From assembly GCF_006385595.1 (NCBI RefSeq), contig NZ_CP041046.1, forward strand, positions 372,001 to 436,000: 64,000 nucleotides of DNA, read 5' to 3'. This stretch comes from Luteibacter pinisoli (GTDB lineage Bacteria > Pseudomonadota > Gammaproteobacteria > Xanthomonadales > Rhodanobacteraceae). The first letter of the stretch is position 1. Each line of letters starts with the position of its first letter. The translations under genes were made by a program, and so were the position numbers. The notes below the pieces were generated by a model, which searched no databases, was not told where the DNA came from, and saw only the letters and a list, made by a program, of their open reading frames with translations. Below are positions 1 to 8,064 of this stretch, piece after piece.

Positions 1-67
1 ACCGCCTCCGCCGTCGCAGACCACGACGCCACAGGCCGGTTTCGAAACGGTCCCGCTGAAGAACTGA
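1..67 (+). CDS. possible C-terminal tail of an upstream gene (partial)
   Basis: One reading frame is open from the window edge to a TGA at 65-67 and gives a proline- and threonine-rich tail ending VPLKN. It stops one base before the convergent LysR gene ends, the tight packing usual here. The piece is only about 21 residues, so no function can be assigned. The frame could be open by chance in such GC-rich DNA. Confidence 0.3.
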   Translation, partial: PPPPSQTTTPQAGFETVPLKN

Positions 68-68
68 G

Positions 69-986
69 TCACAGCATGCGCACCCCTTCGCCCGCACGCG
101 CGGCGAAGGTGGATGCCACCCAGTCGATGAACACACGCACGCGCGGCGAGAGCTGCCGGTTGTGTGGGTAAAGCAGGGATACCGGTGTTTCCGTCGGCGG
201 AAAGGCCTGCAGCACCTCGACCAGCCGCCCCGCGGCGATATCCCCCGCCACGTTGTAGTACGGCACCTGGGTCAGGCCCAGGCCGAGCTTCGCCAGCGCC
301 GTGTTGGTTTCCGCACCGGTCACGGTGACCGTCGACGGCAGTTGCACGGTGCGCACCGTGCCGCCCACGACGAATTCCAGCGGCAGTGTCGCTCCTGATG
401 CGCTTGAGAAGAAGCCGATGGCCTGGTGGCCCTCGAGATCGTCCGGCGTGCGCGGCACGCCATGCCGTTCCAGGTACGCCGGGCTGGCGATCGTGACCTC
501 GCGCAACATCGCGATGCGGCGCCCGGCCATGCTGCTGTCGGAAAGATCCCCTGCGCGCAGCACGCAGTCCACGCCCTCGCGCACGAGATCCACCCAGCGG
601 TCGCCTTCGCCTACATGCACGCGCAAGCCGGGGTACTCCGCCAGGAACCCGGGCAGTGCCGGCAGCACGAAGGTGCGCGCCAGCACGCCATGCATGTCGA
701 CGCGCAGCAGGCCCGAGGGGCGCGCATCGGTGAAGCCGGCTTCGGCGTCTTCCACGTCGGCGAGGATGGCCACGCAACGGCGGTGGTAGGCCTCGCCGTC
801 CAGGGTGGGGCTGACCTGCCGGGTGGTGCGCTGGAGCAGGCGCACCCCCAGCCGGGTCTCCAGCCGCTTGATGGCCTGGGTGACGGTCGACCGGGGCAGG
901 TCCAGATCCGCCGCGGCGGCCGTGAAGCTGCGCCGCTCCACGATCCTCACGAACAGCCGCATGGTGTCGAAACGGTCCATGGTCAT
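69..986 (-). CDS. LysR-family transcriptional regulator
   Basis: A LysR-type regulator of about 305 residues, the usual family length. The N-terminal winged helix-turn-helix covers roughly residues 5-64, with the typical pattern RSFTAAAADLDLPRSTVTQA. A periplasmic-binding-protein-like effector domain follows. I chose the ATG at 986 because a GGAA-type ribosome site precedes it; a GTG at 998 and an ATG at 980 are alternatives. It is divergent from a short-chain dehydrogenase across a 112-base gap that holds an inverted repeat, so it probably controls that gene. The inducer is unknown. The family call is secure; the target is inference. Confidence 0.93.
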   Translation of the reverse strand: MTMDRFDTMRLFVRIVERRSFTAAAADLDLPRSTVTQAIKRLETRLGVRLLQRTTRQVSPTLDGEAYHRRCVAILADVEDAEAGFTDARPSGLLRVDMHGVLARTFVLPALPGFLAEYPGLRVHVGEGDRWVDLVREGVDCVLRAGDLSDSSMAGRRIAMLREVTIASPAYLERHGVPRTPDDLEGHQAIGFFSSASGATLPLEFVVGGTVRTVQLPSTVTVTGAETNTALAKLGLGLTQVPYYNVAGDIAAGRLVEVLQAFPPTETPVSLLYPHNRQLSPRVRVFIDWVASTFAARAGEGVRML

Positions 987-1017
987 GGATTGTTCCACCG
1001 GAACGAATAGAGAAGCC

Positions 1018-1033
1018 TAATCTAGCCGGATTA
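1018..1033. promoter_or_regulatory. probable LysR-binding inverted repeat
   Basis: TAATC and GATTA are separated by six bases between the divergent LysR and dehydrogenase genes. LysR regulators bind interrupted dyads of this kind (T-N11-A type) between themselves and their target. Assignment to this regulator rests on position only. Confidence 0.5.
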
Positions 1034-1098
1034 TCCTTCCGCCGACAACGCGCATGCTTCCCTCCAAGCCGGCACTCCGCCGGTACCGGAGGATCGAA

Positions 1099-1842
1099 AT
1101 GAACGAGCAAGCAAACAACCAGGTTGCCATCGTGACGGGCGCCTCGCGTGGTATCGGCGCGGCGGTCGCCAAGCGGCTGGCGCAGGACGGCTTCACCGTG
1201 GTGGTCAATTACGCCGGCAGCGCCCAGGCCGCCGAAGCGGTGGTGAATGAGATCGTCGCGGCGGGCGGCAAGGCGATCAGCGCCCAGGCCGATGTCTCGA
1301 AAGCGGCCGATGCCCGCCGCCTGTTCGATGCGGCCGAGCAGGTGTATGGCGGCGTGGACGTGCTGGTGAACAATGCCGGCATCATGAACCTGGCCACCGT
1401 GGCCGAGTTCAAGGACGACGAGTTCGACCGCCTCTTCGACGTGAACGTCAAAGGCAGCTTCAACACGATGCGCGAGGCCGCGAAGCGCCTGCGCCACGGC
1501 GGTCGCGTCATCAACTTCTCCTCCAGCGTGGTGGGCCTGCTGCAGCCGTCGTACGGTCCGTATGCCGCGACCAAGGCCGCGATCGAAGCGGCCACCGTGG
1601 TGCTGGCGCGCGAACTGCGTGGCCGCCAGATCTCGGTGAATGCCGTCGCCCCCGGCCCGACCGCCACCGACCTGTTCCTCACCGGCAAGTCCGACGAACT
1701 GGTCGACCGCCTGGCCAGGCTGGCCCCGCTCGAGCGCCTGGGTACCCCCGACGACATCGCCGCGGCCGTCGCCTTCCTGGCCGGTCCCGACGGTGCATGG
1801 ATCAACGGCCAGGTGCTGCGCGCCAACGGTGGGATCATCTGA
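1099..1842 (+). CDS. SDR-family oxidoreductase
   Basis: A classical short-chain dehydrogenase/reductase of 247 residues. It has the cofactor motif TGASRGIG at about residues 13-20, the structural NNAG motif, a serine-rich active-site strand (NFSSS) and the catalytic YAATK. The family reduces carbonyls or oxidises alcohols with NAD(P)H in the cytosol; the substrate cannot be read from sequence. The start at 1099 is preceded by GGAGG, and the 45 bases of open frame upstream lack such a site. It is followed after one base by a second dehydrogenase, so the two are probably co-transcribed and controlled by the divergent LysR regulator. Confidence 0.92.
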   Translation: MNEQANNQVAIVTGASRGIGAAVAKRLAQDGFTVVVNYAGSAQAAEAVVNEIVAAGGKAISAQADVSKAADARRLFDAAEQVYGGVDVLVNNAGIMNLATVAEFKDDEFDRLFDVNVKGSFNTMREAAKRLRHGGRVINFSSSVVGLLQPSYGPYAATKAAIEAATVVLARELRGRQISVNAVAPGPTATDLFLTGKSDELVDRLARLAPLERLGTPDDIAAAVAFLAGPDGAWINGQVLRANGGII

Positions 1843-1843
1843 C

Positions 1844-2740
1844 ATGAAACAGACCATCCTCATCACGGGCGCCTCGAGCGGCTTTGGCCTGCTCACGGCG
1901 CGCGCCCTGGCCGATGCCGGCCATACCGTCTACGCGAGCATGCGCGACATCGCAGGGCGCAACGCCACGCAGGCCGATGCCGTGCGCGCCGAAGCACGCG
2001 AGCGCAACGTCGACCTGCGCGTCGTCGAACTCGACGTGACCTCGGACGACTCCGCGAAGGCCGCCGTCGACACCGTATTGCGCGAAGCTGGCCGGCTCGA
2101 CGTGCTCATCCACAATGCGGGGCACATGGTGTTTGGCCCGGCCGAAGCATTCACCGCCGAGCAGTACGCGCAGCTTTACGACGTCAACGTGCTTGGTACC
2201 CAGCGGGTGAATCGCGCCGCCCTGCCGGTGATGCGCAAGCAGGGGAGGGGCTTGCTGCTATGGGTCTCGTCCAGCAGCACGCGCGGTGGCACGCCGCCAT
2301 TCCTCGCCCCGTATTTCGCCGCGAAGGCGGCCATGGATTCGCTGGCGGTCAGCTACGCCGGTGAGCTCACGCGCTGGGGCATCGAGACCTCGATCATGGT
2401 GCCTGGTGCGTTCACCAAGGGCACCAACCACTTTGCCCACTCGGGCAAGCCGGCCGACGCCACGACGGAAGCGGAATACATGGATGGCCCGTACGCGGGG
2501 ATGCCCGACCGCATCCTCAAGGGCCTTGCCGCCCTGGAGCCGGCCGACGCCGATGCCGGCGAGGTTGCTACAAAGATTGTCGAAGTCGTCGGCATGCCGT
2601 TCGGCAAGCGTCCCTTCCGCGTGCACGTGGATCCGTCGCAGGACGGCGCCGAGATCGTGAATGGCGTGGCCGACCGCGTGCGACGCGAGCTGTTCTACCG
2701 CGCGGGAATCAACGAGCTGCTGGCGCCGCGCATCGCCTAG
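1844..2740 (+). CDS. SDR-family oxidoreductase (second gene of pair)
   Basis: A second short-chain dehydrogenase, 298 residues, with TGASSGFG at about residues 8-15, an HNAG motif and YFAAK as the catalytic tyrosine-lysine pair. Its extended C-terminal part resembles the longer classical SDRs annotated as SDR family NAD(P)-dependent oxidoreductase. The ATG lies one base after the stop of the preceding dehydrogenase, which suggests translational coupling. It is not a simple duplicate, because the two proteins differ in length and in most of their sequence. The substrate is unknown. A strong hairpin follows the stop codon and may end the transcript. Confidence 0.9.
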   Translation: MKQTILITGASSGFGLLTARALADAGHTVYASMRDIAGRNATQADAVRAEARERNVDLRVVELDVTSDDSAKAAVDTVLREAGRLDVLIHNAGHMVFGPAEAFTAEQYAQLYDVNVLGTQRVNRAALPVMRKQGRGLLLWVSSSSTRGGTPPFLAPYFAAKAAMDSLAVSYAGELTRWGIETSIMVPGAFTKGTNHFAHSGKPADATTEAEYMDGPYAGMPDRILKGLAALEPADADAGEVATKIVEVVGMPFGKRPFRVHVDPSQDGAEIVNGVADRVRRELFYRAGINELLAPRIA

Positions 2741-2768
2741 CGGCGCACAACGCGCGACGGCGCTTATA

Positions 2769-2806
2769 CTCCCTGAGCGGCTGCCCCCTCGCAGCCGCTC
2801 AGGGAG
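2769..2806 (+). terminator. perfect 16-bp hairpin: terminator and/or RBS-masking leader
   Basis: Arms 2769-2784 and 2791-2806 pair perfectly (16 bp) around a six-base loop and are followed by CTTTT. This could terminate the dehydrogenase operon. The 3' arm contains AGGGAG at 2801-2806, which is the Shine-Dalgarno sequence of the next gene (ATG at 2812). A transcript reading through would therefore hide that ribosome site. A TATACT sequence at 2765-2770 overlaps the 5' arm and could be a -10 box. Confidence 0.75.
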
Positions 2807-2811
2807 CTTTT

Positions 2812-3456
2812 ATGTCGAAGGTGCGCATCGCAGGGTTCAACGTGTCCATGGACGGCTACGCGGCCGGTCCGAACCAGAGCCTGGAAAACCCGCTGGGTGA
2901 GAACGGCCCGAGCATCTTCCAGTGGTTCTTTCCCACCCGCATGTTCCACGAGATGGTCGGCAAGGAAGGCGGCGAGACGGGGCCGGATAACGACTTCGCC
3001 TATCGCGCGATGGACGGCTTCGGCGCATTCATCCTCGGCCGCAACATGTTCGGCCCGATTCGTGGCGAATGGCCGGACGACGCATGGAAAGGCTGGTGGG
3101 GCGACAACCCGCCGTACCACGCCCCCACATTCATCCTTACCCGCTATCCGCGTGACTCCATCGAGATGGAAGGCGGCACCACCTTCCATTTCGTCACCGA
3201 GGGCATCGAGGAAGCCCTGCGCCGTGCGCGCGAGGCGGCAGGCGACAAGGACATCAAGATCGGCGGCGGCGTCGCCACGGCAAGGCAGTACATCGAAGCC
3301 GGCCACGTGGACGAAATGCACCTCGCCATCGCCCCCGTGGTGATGGGGCAGGGCGAAGCCCTGTTCGCCGGCCTCGACCTGCGTGCGATGGGCTACAAGA
3401 CCATCGAACACGTGCCGACCGAGCGTGCGACGCACGTGGTGCTGGCGCGAGGGTAG
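2812..3456 (+). CDS. dihydrofolate reductase-family (RibD C-terminal-like) protein
   Basis: A 214-residue protein of the DHFR/RibD-C superfamily, a group of NADPH-dependent reductases widespread as stand-alone proteins. The N-terminal SMDGYAAGP and the later IKIGGGVATARQYIEAG segment match the family's cofactor-binding pattern. The true substrate of stand-alone members is usually unknown, and I do not claim it is dihydrofolate. The start is fixed by AGGGAG five bases upstream, but that site lies inside a perfect hairpin, so translation may be conditional. It converges with a lipoprotein gene ending 23 bases downstream. Confidence 0.85.
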   Translation: MSKVRIAGFNVSMDGYAAGPNQSLENPLGENGPSIFQWFFPTRMFHEMVGKEGGETGPDNDFAYRAMDGFGAFILGRNMFGPIRGEWPDDAWKGWWGDNPPYHAPTFILTRYPRDSIEMEGGTTFHFVTEGIEEALRRAREAAGDKDIKIGGGVATARQYIEAGHVDEMHLAIAPVVMGQGEALFAGLDLRAMGYKTIEHVPTERATHVVLARG

Positions 3457-3479
3457 AACCCCCGGCGGCGCCCGATACG

Positions 3480-4010
3480 CTACCTGGCAGCCGGGTGGAG
3501 GTGTGCCCGGACGGCAGTGGCGAACGCCGGATCGGTGGGGATCGGATCCAGCTCGATCTTCCCTGCCTCCGCCTTGTTGGCGGCTGCCAGGAACAGGTGT
3601 CCGACGGCACCGCCCACCTGGTCGACGTCGGCGGACGAACCGGCATCCCCGCCATAGTGGTAGGCGCGCGGCGACGCAGCGCCATTGCGGGGGACCCAGA
3701 TGCCACCGACATGCGGCCAGGTCGGCCCCTTGGCGTTGCCCATATGCACGGCCACCGAGGCGGCCGGGCCACGGAAGTAGGTGCCGGCATTGTCTTCCTT
3801 CTCGGCGACGTAGGTGCCGGGTTGGAGCGTATAGCTCCACGGAACGTTCCCAAAGAGGCCGGTCAGCACGGTGTAGGTCGTGGGTTCAGTCAGCGTGATG
3901 GTGTCTGCGTGTTCGGGGGTCCGTAGGGTCTTCACCGGTGGGCCGTTGGTGCAGGCTGCCAGGCTGATCACGGAGGCGAGCACCAAGGCGCGGCCGTCGT
4001 TCTTCGTCAT
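3480..4010 (-). CDS. hypothetical lipoprotein
   Basis: A 176-residue protein whose N-terminus has a positively charged start, a hydrophobic stretch and a lipobox (SLAACTN), so it is probably lipid-anchored in the cell envelope. The start at 4010 is preceded by AGGAAG; an upstream alternative at 4040 would spoil the signal peptide. The mature part has no motif I recognise. Glycine, tyrosine and tryptophan are frequent (VPWSYTLQPGTYVAE, HYGGDAG), suggesting a beta-rich fold. It converges with the DHFR-like gene and is divergent from the MarR operon. Function unknown. Confidence 0.75.
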   Translation of the reverse strand: MTKNDGRALVLASVISLAACTNGPPVKTLRTPEHADTITLTEPTTYTVLTGLFGNVPWSYTLQPGTYVAEKEDNAGTYFRGPAASVAVHMGNAKGPTWPHVGGIWVPRNGAASPRAYHYGGDAGSSADVDQVGGAVGHLFLAAANKAEAGKIELDPIPTDPAFATAVRAHLHPAAR

Positions 4011-4154
4011 TTCGGTTCTTCCTGAATTTCCCCGCCGCAAAGTATCGGGGGTGCTGGGGCCGTGCGCAATTCCTTTCGGGTGGATCGTTTTAGCCCGTAG
4101 ACGTTGCGGCGCAACGCCTTGCCGAAAACCGTCACACCCCTATTCGTCTGCTTA

Positions 4155-4182
4155 TTGAATATACAGAAATGAACTATATACT
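4155..4182 (+). promoter_or_regulatory. sigma-70-type promoter of the MarR-efflux operon
   Basis: TTGAAT (4155-4160) and TATACT (4177-4182) are spaced by 16 bases in an AT-rich patch just upstream of the MarR gene. The hexamer ATATAC occurs twice (4159-4164 and 4176-4181) across the promoter, and TATTC/GAATA at 4141-4145 and 4157-4161 form a small dyad. Either could be the site where the MarR protein represses its own operon. Confidence 0.6.
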
Positions 4183-4212
4183 TATGAGGTAACCAGCCAA
4201 CGGCCAGACCCC

Positions 4213-4704
4213 ATGAGCGAGTTCGCCCCCACCGAAGCGCGGATCCACAACACCATCGCCAAGTACCCGGCCTTCCCCCGGGAACCGGCCGTGCTGGTGC
4301 GCCTGGTCAAGCACATCTACAAAGAGGTGCACGACCAGGCCAATGGCGTGATGAAGGCCTACGGCCTGAACCATCCCGAGTACAACATCCTGATGATGCT
4401 GTACGGCGCCCCGGACAACGCGCTCAACCCCTCGCAACTGGCTGACGCCGCTGGCGAAAAATCGGCCAACGTCACCCGGCTGACCACGCGCCTGTGCGAC
4501 ATGGGCTACATCGCCCGTGCGGCCAGCGAGGATGACCGCCGCAAGGTGGAGCTGAAGCTCACCCCGGCGGGCCTGGACCTGATCCAGAGCTTCCTCCCGG
4601 ACATCGTCACGCTGCTGCACCGGCAGACGCGCAATCTTTCCCCCAGCGAGCAGGGCCTCCTCGAGGGCCTGCTGAAAAAAATGCTGGCCGGGTTCGGGGA
4701 GTAA
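4213..4704 (+). CDS. MarR-family transcriptional regulator
   Basis: A 163-residue winged-helix regulator of the MarR family. The DNA-binding part is recognisable at about residues 60-115, ending in the wing sequence EDDRRKVELKLTPAG. MarR proteins usually repress adjacent efflux or catabolic genes and release DNA on binding small aromatic ligands. The next gene starts 12 bases downstream and encodes a FUSC-family pump, followed by a DUF1656 protein and a HlyD-type adaptor, so this is almost certainly the local regulator of that operon. The ligand is not predictable; phenolic acids are a reasonable guess by analogy with AaeAB. Confidence 0.93.
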   Translation: MSEFAPTEARIHNTIAKYPAFPREPAVLVRLVKHIYKEVHDQANGVMKAYGLNHPEYNILMMLYGAPDNALNPSQLADAAGEKSANVTRLTTRLCDMGYIARAASEDDRRKVELKLTPAGLDLIQSFLPDIVTLLHRQTRNLSPSEQGLLEGLLKKMLAGFGE

Positions 4705-4716
4705 GCGAGCACCGTC

Positions 4717-6843
4717 ATGTCCGCCGTCGTCGCTCCCGCTGCCGTGCCTGATACGCGCCACGTCGTGGTCGAGACGCTGCGCGAAGAGGCGTCCATCTGG
4801 TTGTTCGTGGTGAAGACGCTGATCGCGTTCTTCGCCGCCGGCTGGCTGGCCATGCGCTTTGGCCTGCCTGCGCCGTCCACGGCCATGCTGACCACGATCA
4901 TCGTTGCCAACCGGCAGTCCGGCATGGTGCTGGCGAAGAGCTTTTACCGCGCCATCGGCACCGTGGGCGGCGCCGCCGCGGCGGTGGGCATCGTCGCGGC
5001 GTTCCCGCAGGAACGCGACCTGTTCCTGCTGGCCCTCTCGCTGTGGATCGGCATCTGCGCGGGCGGCGCCACGCTCTACCGCAACTTCAAGTCGTACGCG
5101 TTCGTGCTGGGCGGTTACACGGCCGCCATCGTGGCCGTGCCCGTCATCGACAACCCACCCGGCGTGTTCGATTCGGCCGTGGCCCGTTTGTCCGAAGTGC
5201 TGCTCGGCCTGCTGGTCAGCGGCGTGGTGAACGACGTGGTCTTCCCCAGCCGCATGCGCGACGTGCTCCGCCGCTCGGCGCGCGAGCAATTCGCCCATTT
5301 CCTCGAATTCGTGCGCGGCGCCACCGAGGGCAGCATGCCGCGCGAAGCCATGGAGACGGCGCACCTGCGCTTCGTGCGTGACGCCGTGGCGCTGGAAGAC
5401 CTGCGCAGTTCGGTGATCTTCGAGGACGCGGAAGCGCGCTCGCGCAGCAACCATCTGCGCCTGTTCAACCAGCGCTTCATGGCGGCCTCCACCAGCTTCC
5501 AGTCGCTGCATCACCTGGTGAATCGCCTGAAGCGGGCGAAGCGCGATCGCGCCGCCGAGACGCTGATCCGGCTGTACGCGCCAATTGGCGATGCGCTCCA
5601 CGTGCCGGTGGAAGCGGGCATCGCGGCGCGCGTGTTGTTGCCGCGGCTGGCCGATGCACGCACCGCCATGCGCAACCATTTGCCGACCCTGCGCGCGACG
5701 ATGGACGATGCGCAGGATCTTCGCGACTACGACACTGGCGCGTCCCTGCTCATGCGCTTTGTGGACGAACTGCATGCGTATGTCGATTCAGCGGCCTCGC
5801 TGCAGGCACCGCGCGTCATCGGAGGATCCGCGGAACGCGTGCGTTTTGATCGCGGCAACGACTGGCTCGGCGCCGGCCTGGCGACGTTCCGCACGACGCT
5901 GACGATGCTCGTGCTCGGCCTGTTCTGGATCGGCAGCGCGTGGCCCATGGGCTCCAGCGCGATGCTGCTGGCCACGGTGTTCGCCGGCCTGTTCGCGACG
6001 ACGCCCAATCCCACGCGCGTGACCTGGATCGTCATGCTCGGCTACCTGTGCGGCATGGCGGCTGGCTTCGTCTGCGAGTTCTTCGTGCTGACCCAGATGG
6101 ACGGCTACGGCTTGCTCGTCGCGGGTATCGCCCCGTTCCTGGCCATCGGCCTGGTCATGATGATGAGCCGCCGGCTGGGCTCGTTCGGCCTGGGCTGGGC
6201 CATGGGCCTGGCGTACATCCTGTCGTTGAAGAATGTGCAGACGTACGATCCCGTGCACTTCATCAACGATGCCATCGCCCAGGTGGTGGGCCTCGGTGCC
6301 GCGGCGGTGTCGTTCGTGGTGATTCCGCCGGCCATTGGCAGCGCCTGGCTGCGCCGCCGCCAGCTCGCCCGCCTGCGTGGGCAGGTGGCGCTGGCCGCGG
6401 AGGCGCCGCTGCCGGGCCTGCGTCATCGCTTTGAAAGCGTGAACCACGACCTGGTCAGCCAGGTGGTCGCGCAGACCCAGCCGGGCAGCGCGGATTCGCG
6501 TGCGCTGATCGCGTGGGCGCTGGCCGTCCATGAAACCGGCCGTGCGCTTATCGAACTGCGCCACGACATGGCGCGCCGCGACGTGCCGTCCACCCTGCTG
6601 CCGTACCTGCGGGAAGCGCTGCGCACGCTGGCGCGCTTCTATGAAAAGCCGGACCCCGCCGGTTACCTGCTTGCCCGCGATGCGGTGGCCACGGCCATCG
6701 CCAGCGTGGGTGAACACAGCGGGCAGGCCCACCTGCTGGAACACCTTCACCTCGTTCGCATGGCGCTGCTCGATGGGGAGTCCGTCCTCGCCGCGTACAT
6801 GCCCTCTGCTCCGCTTGCCAAGGAGATCGTCCATGCCTCGTGA
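4717..6843 (+). CDS. FUSC-family aromatic acid exporter, AaeB-like
   Basis: A 708-residue inner-membrane protein of the FUSC family, with two similar membrane bundles. The first covers roughly residues 25-170 and the second starts near residue 385, after a long cytoplasmic helical region; a soluble tail follows. This is the architecture of AaeB, the p-hydroxybenzoic acid exporter subunit. It should work with the AaeX-like (DUF1656) and HlyD-type proteins encoded directly downstream to push small aromatic acids or other toxic compounds out of the cytosol. The substrate is inferred from family only. It overlaps the following small gene by 11 bases, indicating translational coupling. Confidence 0.9.
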   Translation: MSAVVAPAAVPDTRHVVVETLREEASIWLFVVKTLIAFFAAGWLAMRFGLPAPSTAMLTTIIVANRQSGMVLAKSFYRAIGTVGGAAAAVGIVAAFPQERDLFLLALSLWIGICAGGATLYRNFKSYAFVLGGYTAAIVAVPVIDNPPGVFDSAVARLSEVLLGLLVSGVVNDVVFPSRMRDVLRRSAREQFAHFLEFVRGATEGSMPREAMETAHLRFVRDAVALEDLRSSVIFEDAEARSRSNHLRLFNQRFMAASTSFQSLHHLVNRLKRAKRDRAAETLIRLYAPIGDALHVPVEAGIAARVLLPRLADARTAMRNHLPTLRATMDDAQDLRDYDTGASLLMRFVDELHAYVDSAASLQAPRVIGGSAERVRFDRGNDWLGAGLATFRTTLTMLVLGLFWIGSAWPMGSSAMLLATVFAGLFATTPNPTRVTWIVMLGYLCGMAAGFVCEFFVLTQMDGYGLLVAGIAPFLAIGLVMMMSRRLGSFGLGWAMGLAYILSLKNVQTYDPVHFINDAIAQVVGLGAAAVSFVVIPPAIGSAWLRRRQLARLRGQVALAAEAPLPGLRHRFESVNHDLVSQVVAQTQPGSADSRALIAWALAVHETGRALIELRHDMARRDVPSTLLPYLREALRTLARFYEKPDPAGYLLARDAVATAIASVGEHSGQAHLLEHLHLVRMALLDGESVLAAYMPSAPLAKEIVHAS

Positions 6844-7030
6844 GATCGCGCTCGGCGACGCCCTGGTTCCGGGGCTGCTCGTCCTCTTTGTCCTGGCCCT
6901 CGCGGCGCTGTGGCTGCTGGACACGCTGGCGGGCCGCTTCGGCCTCTATCGCCTCGTGTGGCATCCGCCGCTGTTTCGCCTGGCCGTGTTCGTCTGTGTC
7001 TTCGGCGCGTTTGCGCTGTTTCTTACCTGA
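6833..7030 (+). CDS. DUF1656 (AaeX-like) small membrane protein
   Basis: A 65-residue protein with two hydrophobic segments (about residues 10-28 and 45-63) and the WHPPLFRLA motif typical of DUF1656/AaeX. These small proteins are nearly always encoded between a FUSC exporter and a HlyD adaptor, exactly as here, and are presumed accessory parts of the pump. The ATG overlaps the end of the exporter gene and is preceded by AGGAG. Confidence 0.9.
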   Translation: MPREIALGDALVPGLLVLFVLALAALWLLDTLAGRFGLYRLVWHPPLFRLAVFVCVFGAFALFLT

Positions 7031-7041
7031 GTGATGCCGTC

Positions 7042-8061
7042 ATGAAACTCGCTACCGTCATCCGTTTCGCCGTTACCGCGGCGGTCATCGTCGTTGCCGC
7101 GCTGATCGGGCACGCGTTGTGGAAGCACTACATGTATTCGCCGTGGACCCGCGATGGCCGCGTGCGCGCCGAGATCGTGCGGATCGCACCGGACGTCGCC
7201 GGGCTGGTCACCGACGTGCGCGTGGTCGATAACCAGACGGTGAAGAAGGGCGACCTGCTCTTCGTCGTCGACAAGGCGCGCTACGTGAACGCGCTGAACC
7301 AGGCGAAGGCCAACCTGCATGCCGCCGAAGCGGCCGCGCGGGCGTCGGGTGCGAGCATCAATGCGGCGTCCGCGAGCGCGCTGCAAAGCCGCTCCAACTT
7401 CGAGATGTACCAGGCGCAGTCCGATCGCCGGCAGAAGCTGATCAACAACGTGATCTCGGCGGAAGACAAGGCCAACGCGATGGCGGCGGCGAATGCCGCG
7501 AAGGCCGGCTGGCAGGCCGCGCAGGCGAGCACGAAGCAGGCGAGCGCCGCGCAGGAACAGGCGCTGGCGGCCGTGGCGCAGGCGCAGGTGGAAGTCGCTT
7601 CCGCCCAGCTCAACCTGGACCGCACCGAGGTGCTGGCCCCGGTGGATGGCTACGTCACCAACCTGGACGTGCGCGTGGGTGATTACGCCAGCGCCGGCAC
7701 CGCACGGCTGGCGCTGATCGACAGCCATTCGTACTGGATCTACGGCTACTTCGAAGAAACCAAGCTGCCGGGCCTGCGTATCGGCGATCCGGTGGACATT
7801 CGCCTGATGAGCGGCGGCGTGCGCCTCAAGGGCTCGGTGGAAAGCATCGCCCGCGGTATCACGGATGCCGACAACCCGACCGGTAGCGACCTGCTGGCCG
7901 ACGTGAACCCGACCTTCAACTGGGTGCGCCTGGCCCAGCGTGTCCCGGTGCGCGTGCACATTGACGCCGACCACCTGCCGCAGGGCACGATGCTGGCGGC
8001 CGGCATGACCGCGACACTGGTGGTGCGTCCGTCGCACCCCGAGCAGGTCGCGGCGCGGTAA
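7042..8061 (+). CDS. HlyD-family periplasmic adaptor, AaeA-like
   Basis: A membrane-fusion protein of 339 residues. An N-terminal anchor (about residues 5-25) is followed by the biotinyl-lipoyl-like half (VDNQTVKKGDLLFVVD), an alanine- and glutamine-rich coiled-coil hairpin (about 85-185) and the second lipoyl half with APVDGYVTNLDVRVGDY. The C-terminal barrel includes SYWIYGYFEETKLPGLRIGDPV, as in AaeA/EmrA adaptors. It should link the FUSC pump to an outer-membrane channel. No TolC-like gene is nearby, so that partner must be encoded elsewhere. The ATG at 7042 begins the anchor; the open frame runs further upstream only as overlap with the previous gene. Confidence 0.92.
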   Translation: MKLATVIRFAVTAAVIVVAALIGHALWKHYMYSPWTRDGRVRAEIVRIAPDVAGLVTDVRVVDNQTVKKGDLLFVVDKARYVNALNQAKANLHAAEAAARASGASINAASASALQSRSNFEMYQAQSDRRQKLINNVISAEDKANAMAAANAAKAGWQAAQASTKQASAAQEQALAAVAQAQVEVASAQLNLDRTEVLAPVDGYVTNLDVRVGDYASAGTARLALIDSHSYWIYGYFEETKLPGLRIGDPVDIRLMSGGVRLKGSVESIARGITDADNPTGSDLLADVNPTFNWVRLAQRVPVRVHIDADHLPQGTMLAAGMTATLVVRPSHPEQVAAR

Positions 8062-8064
8062 ACG

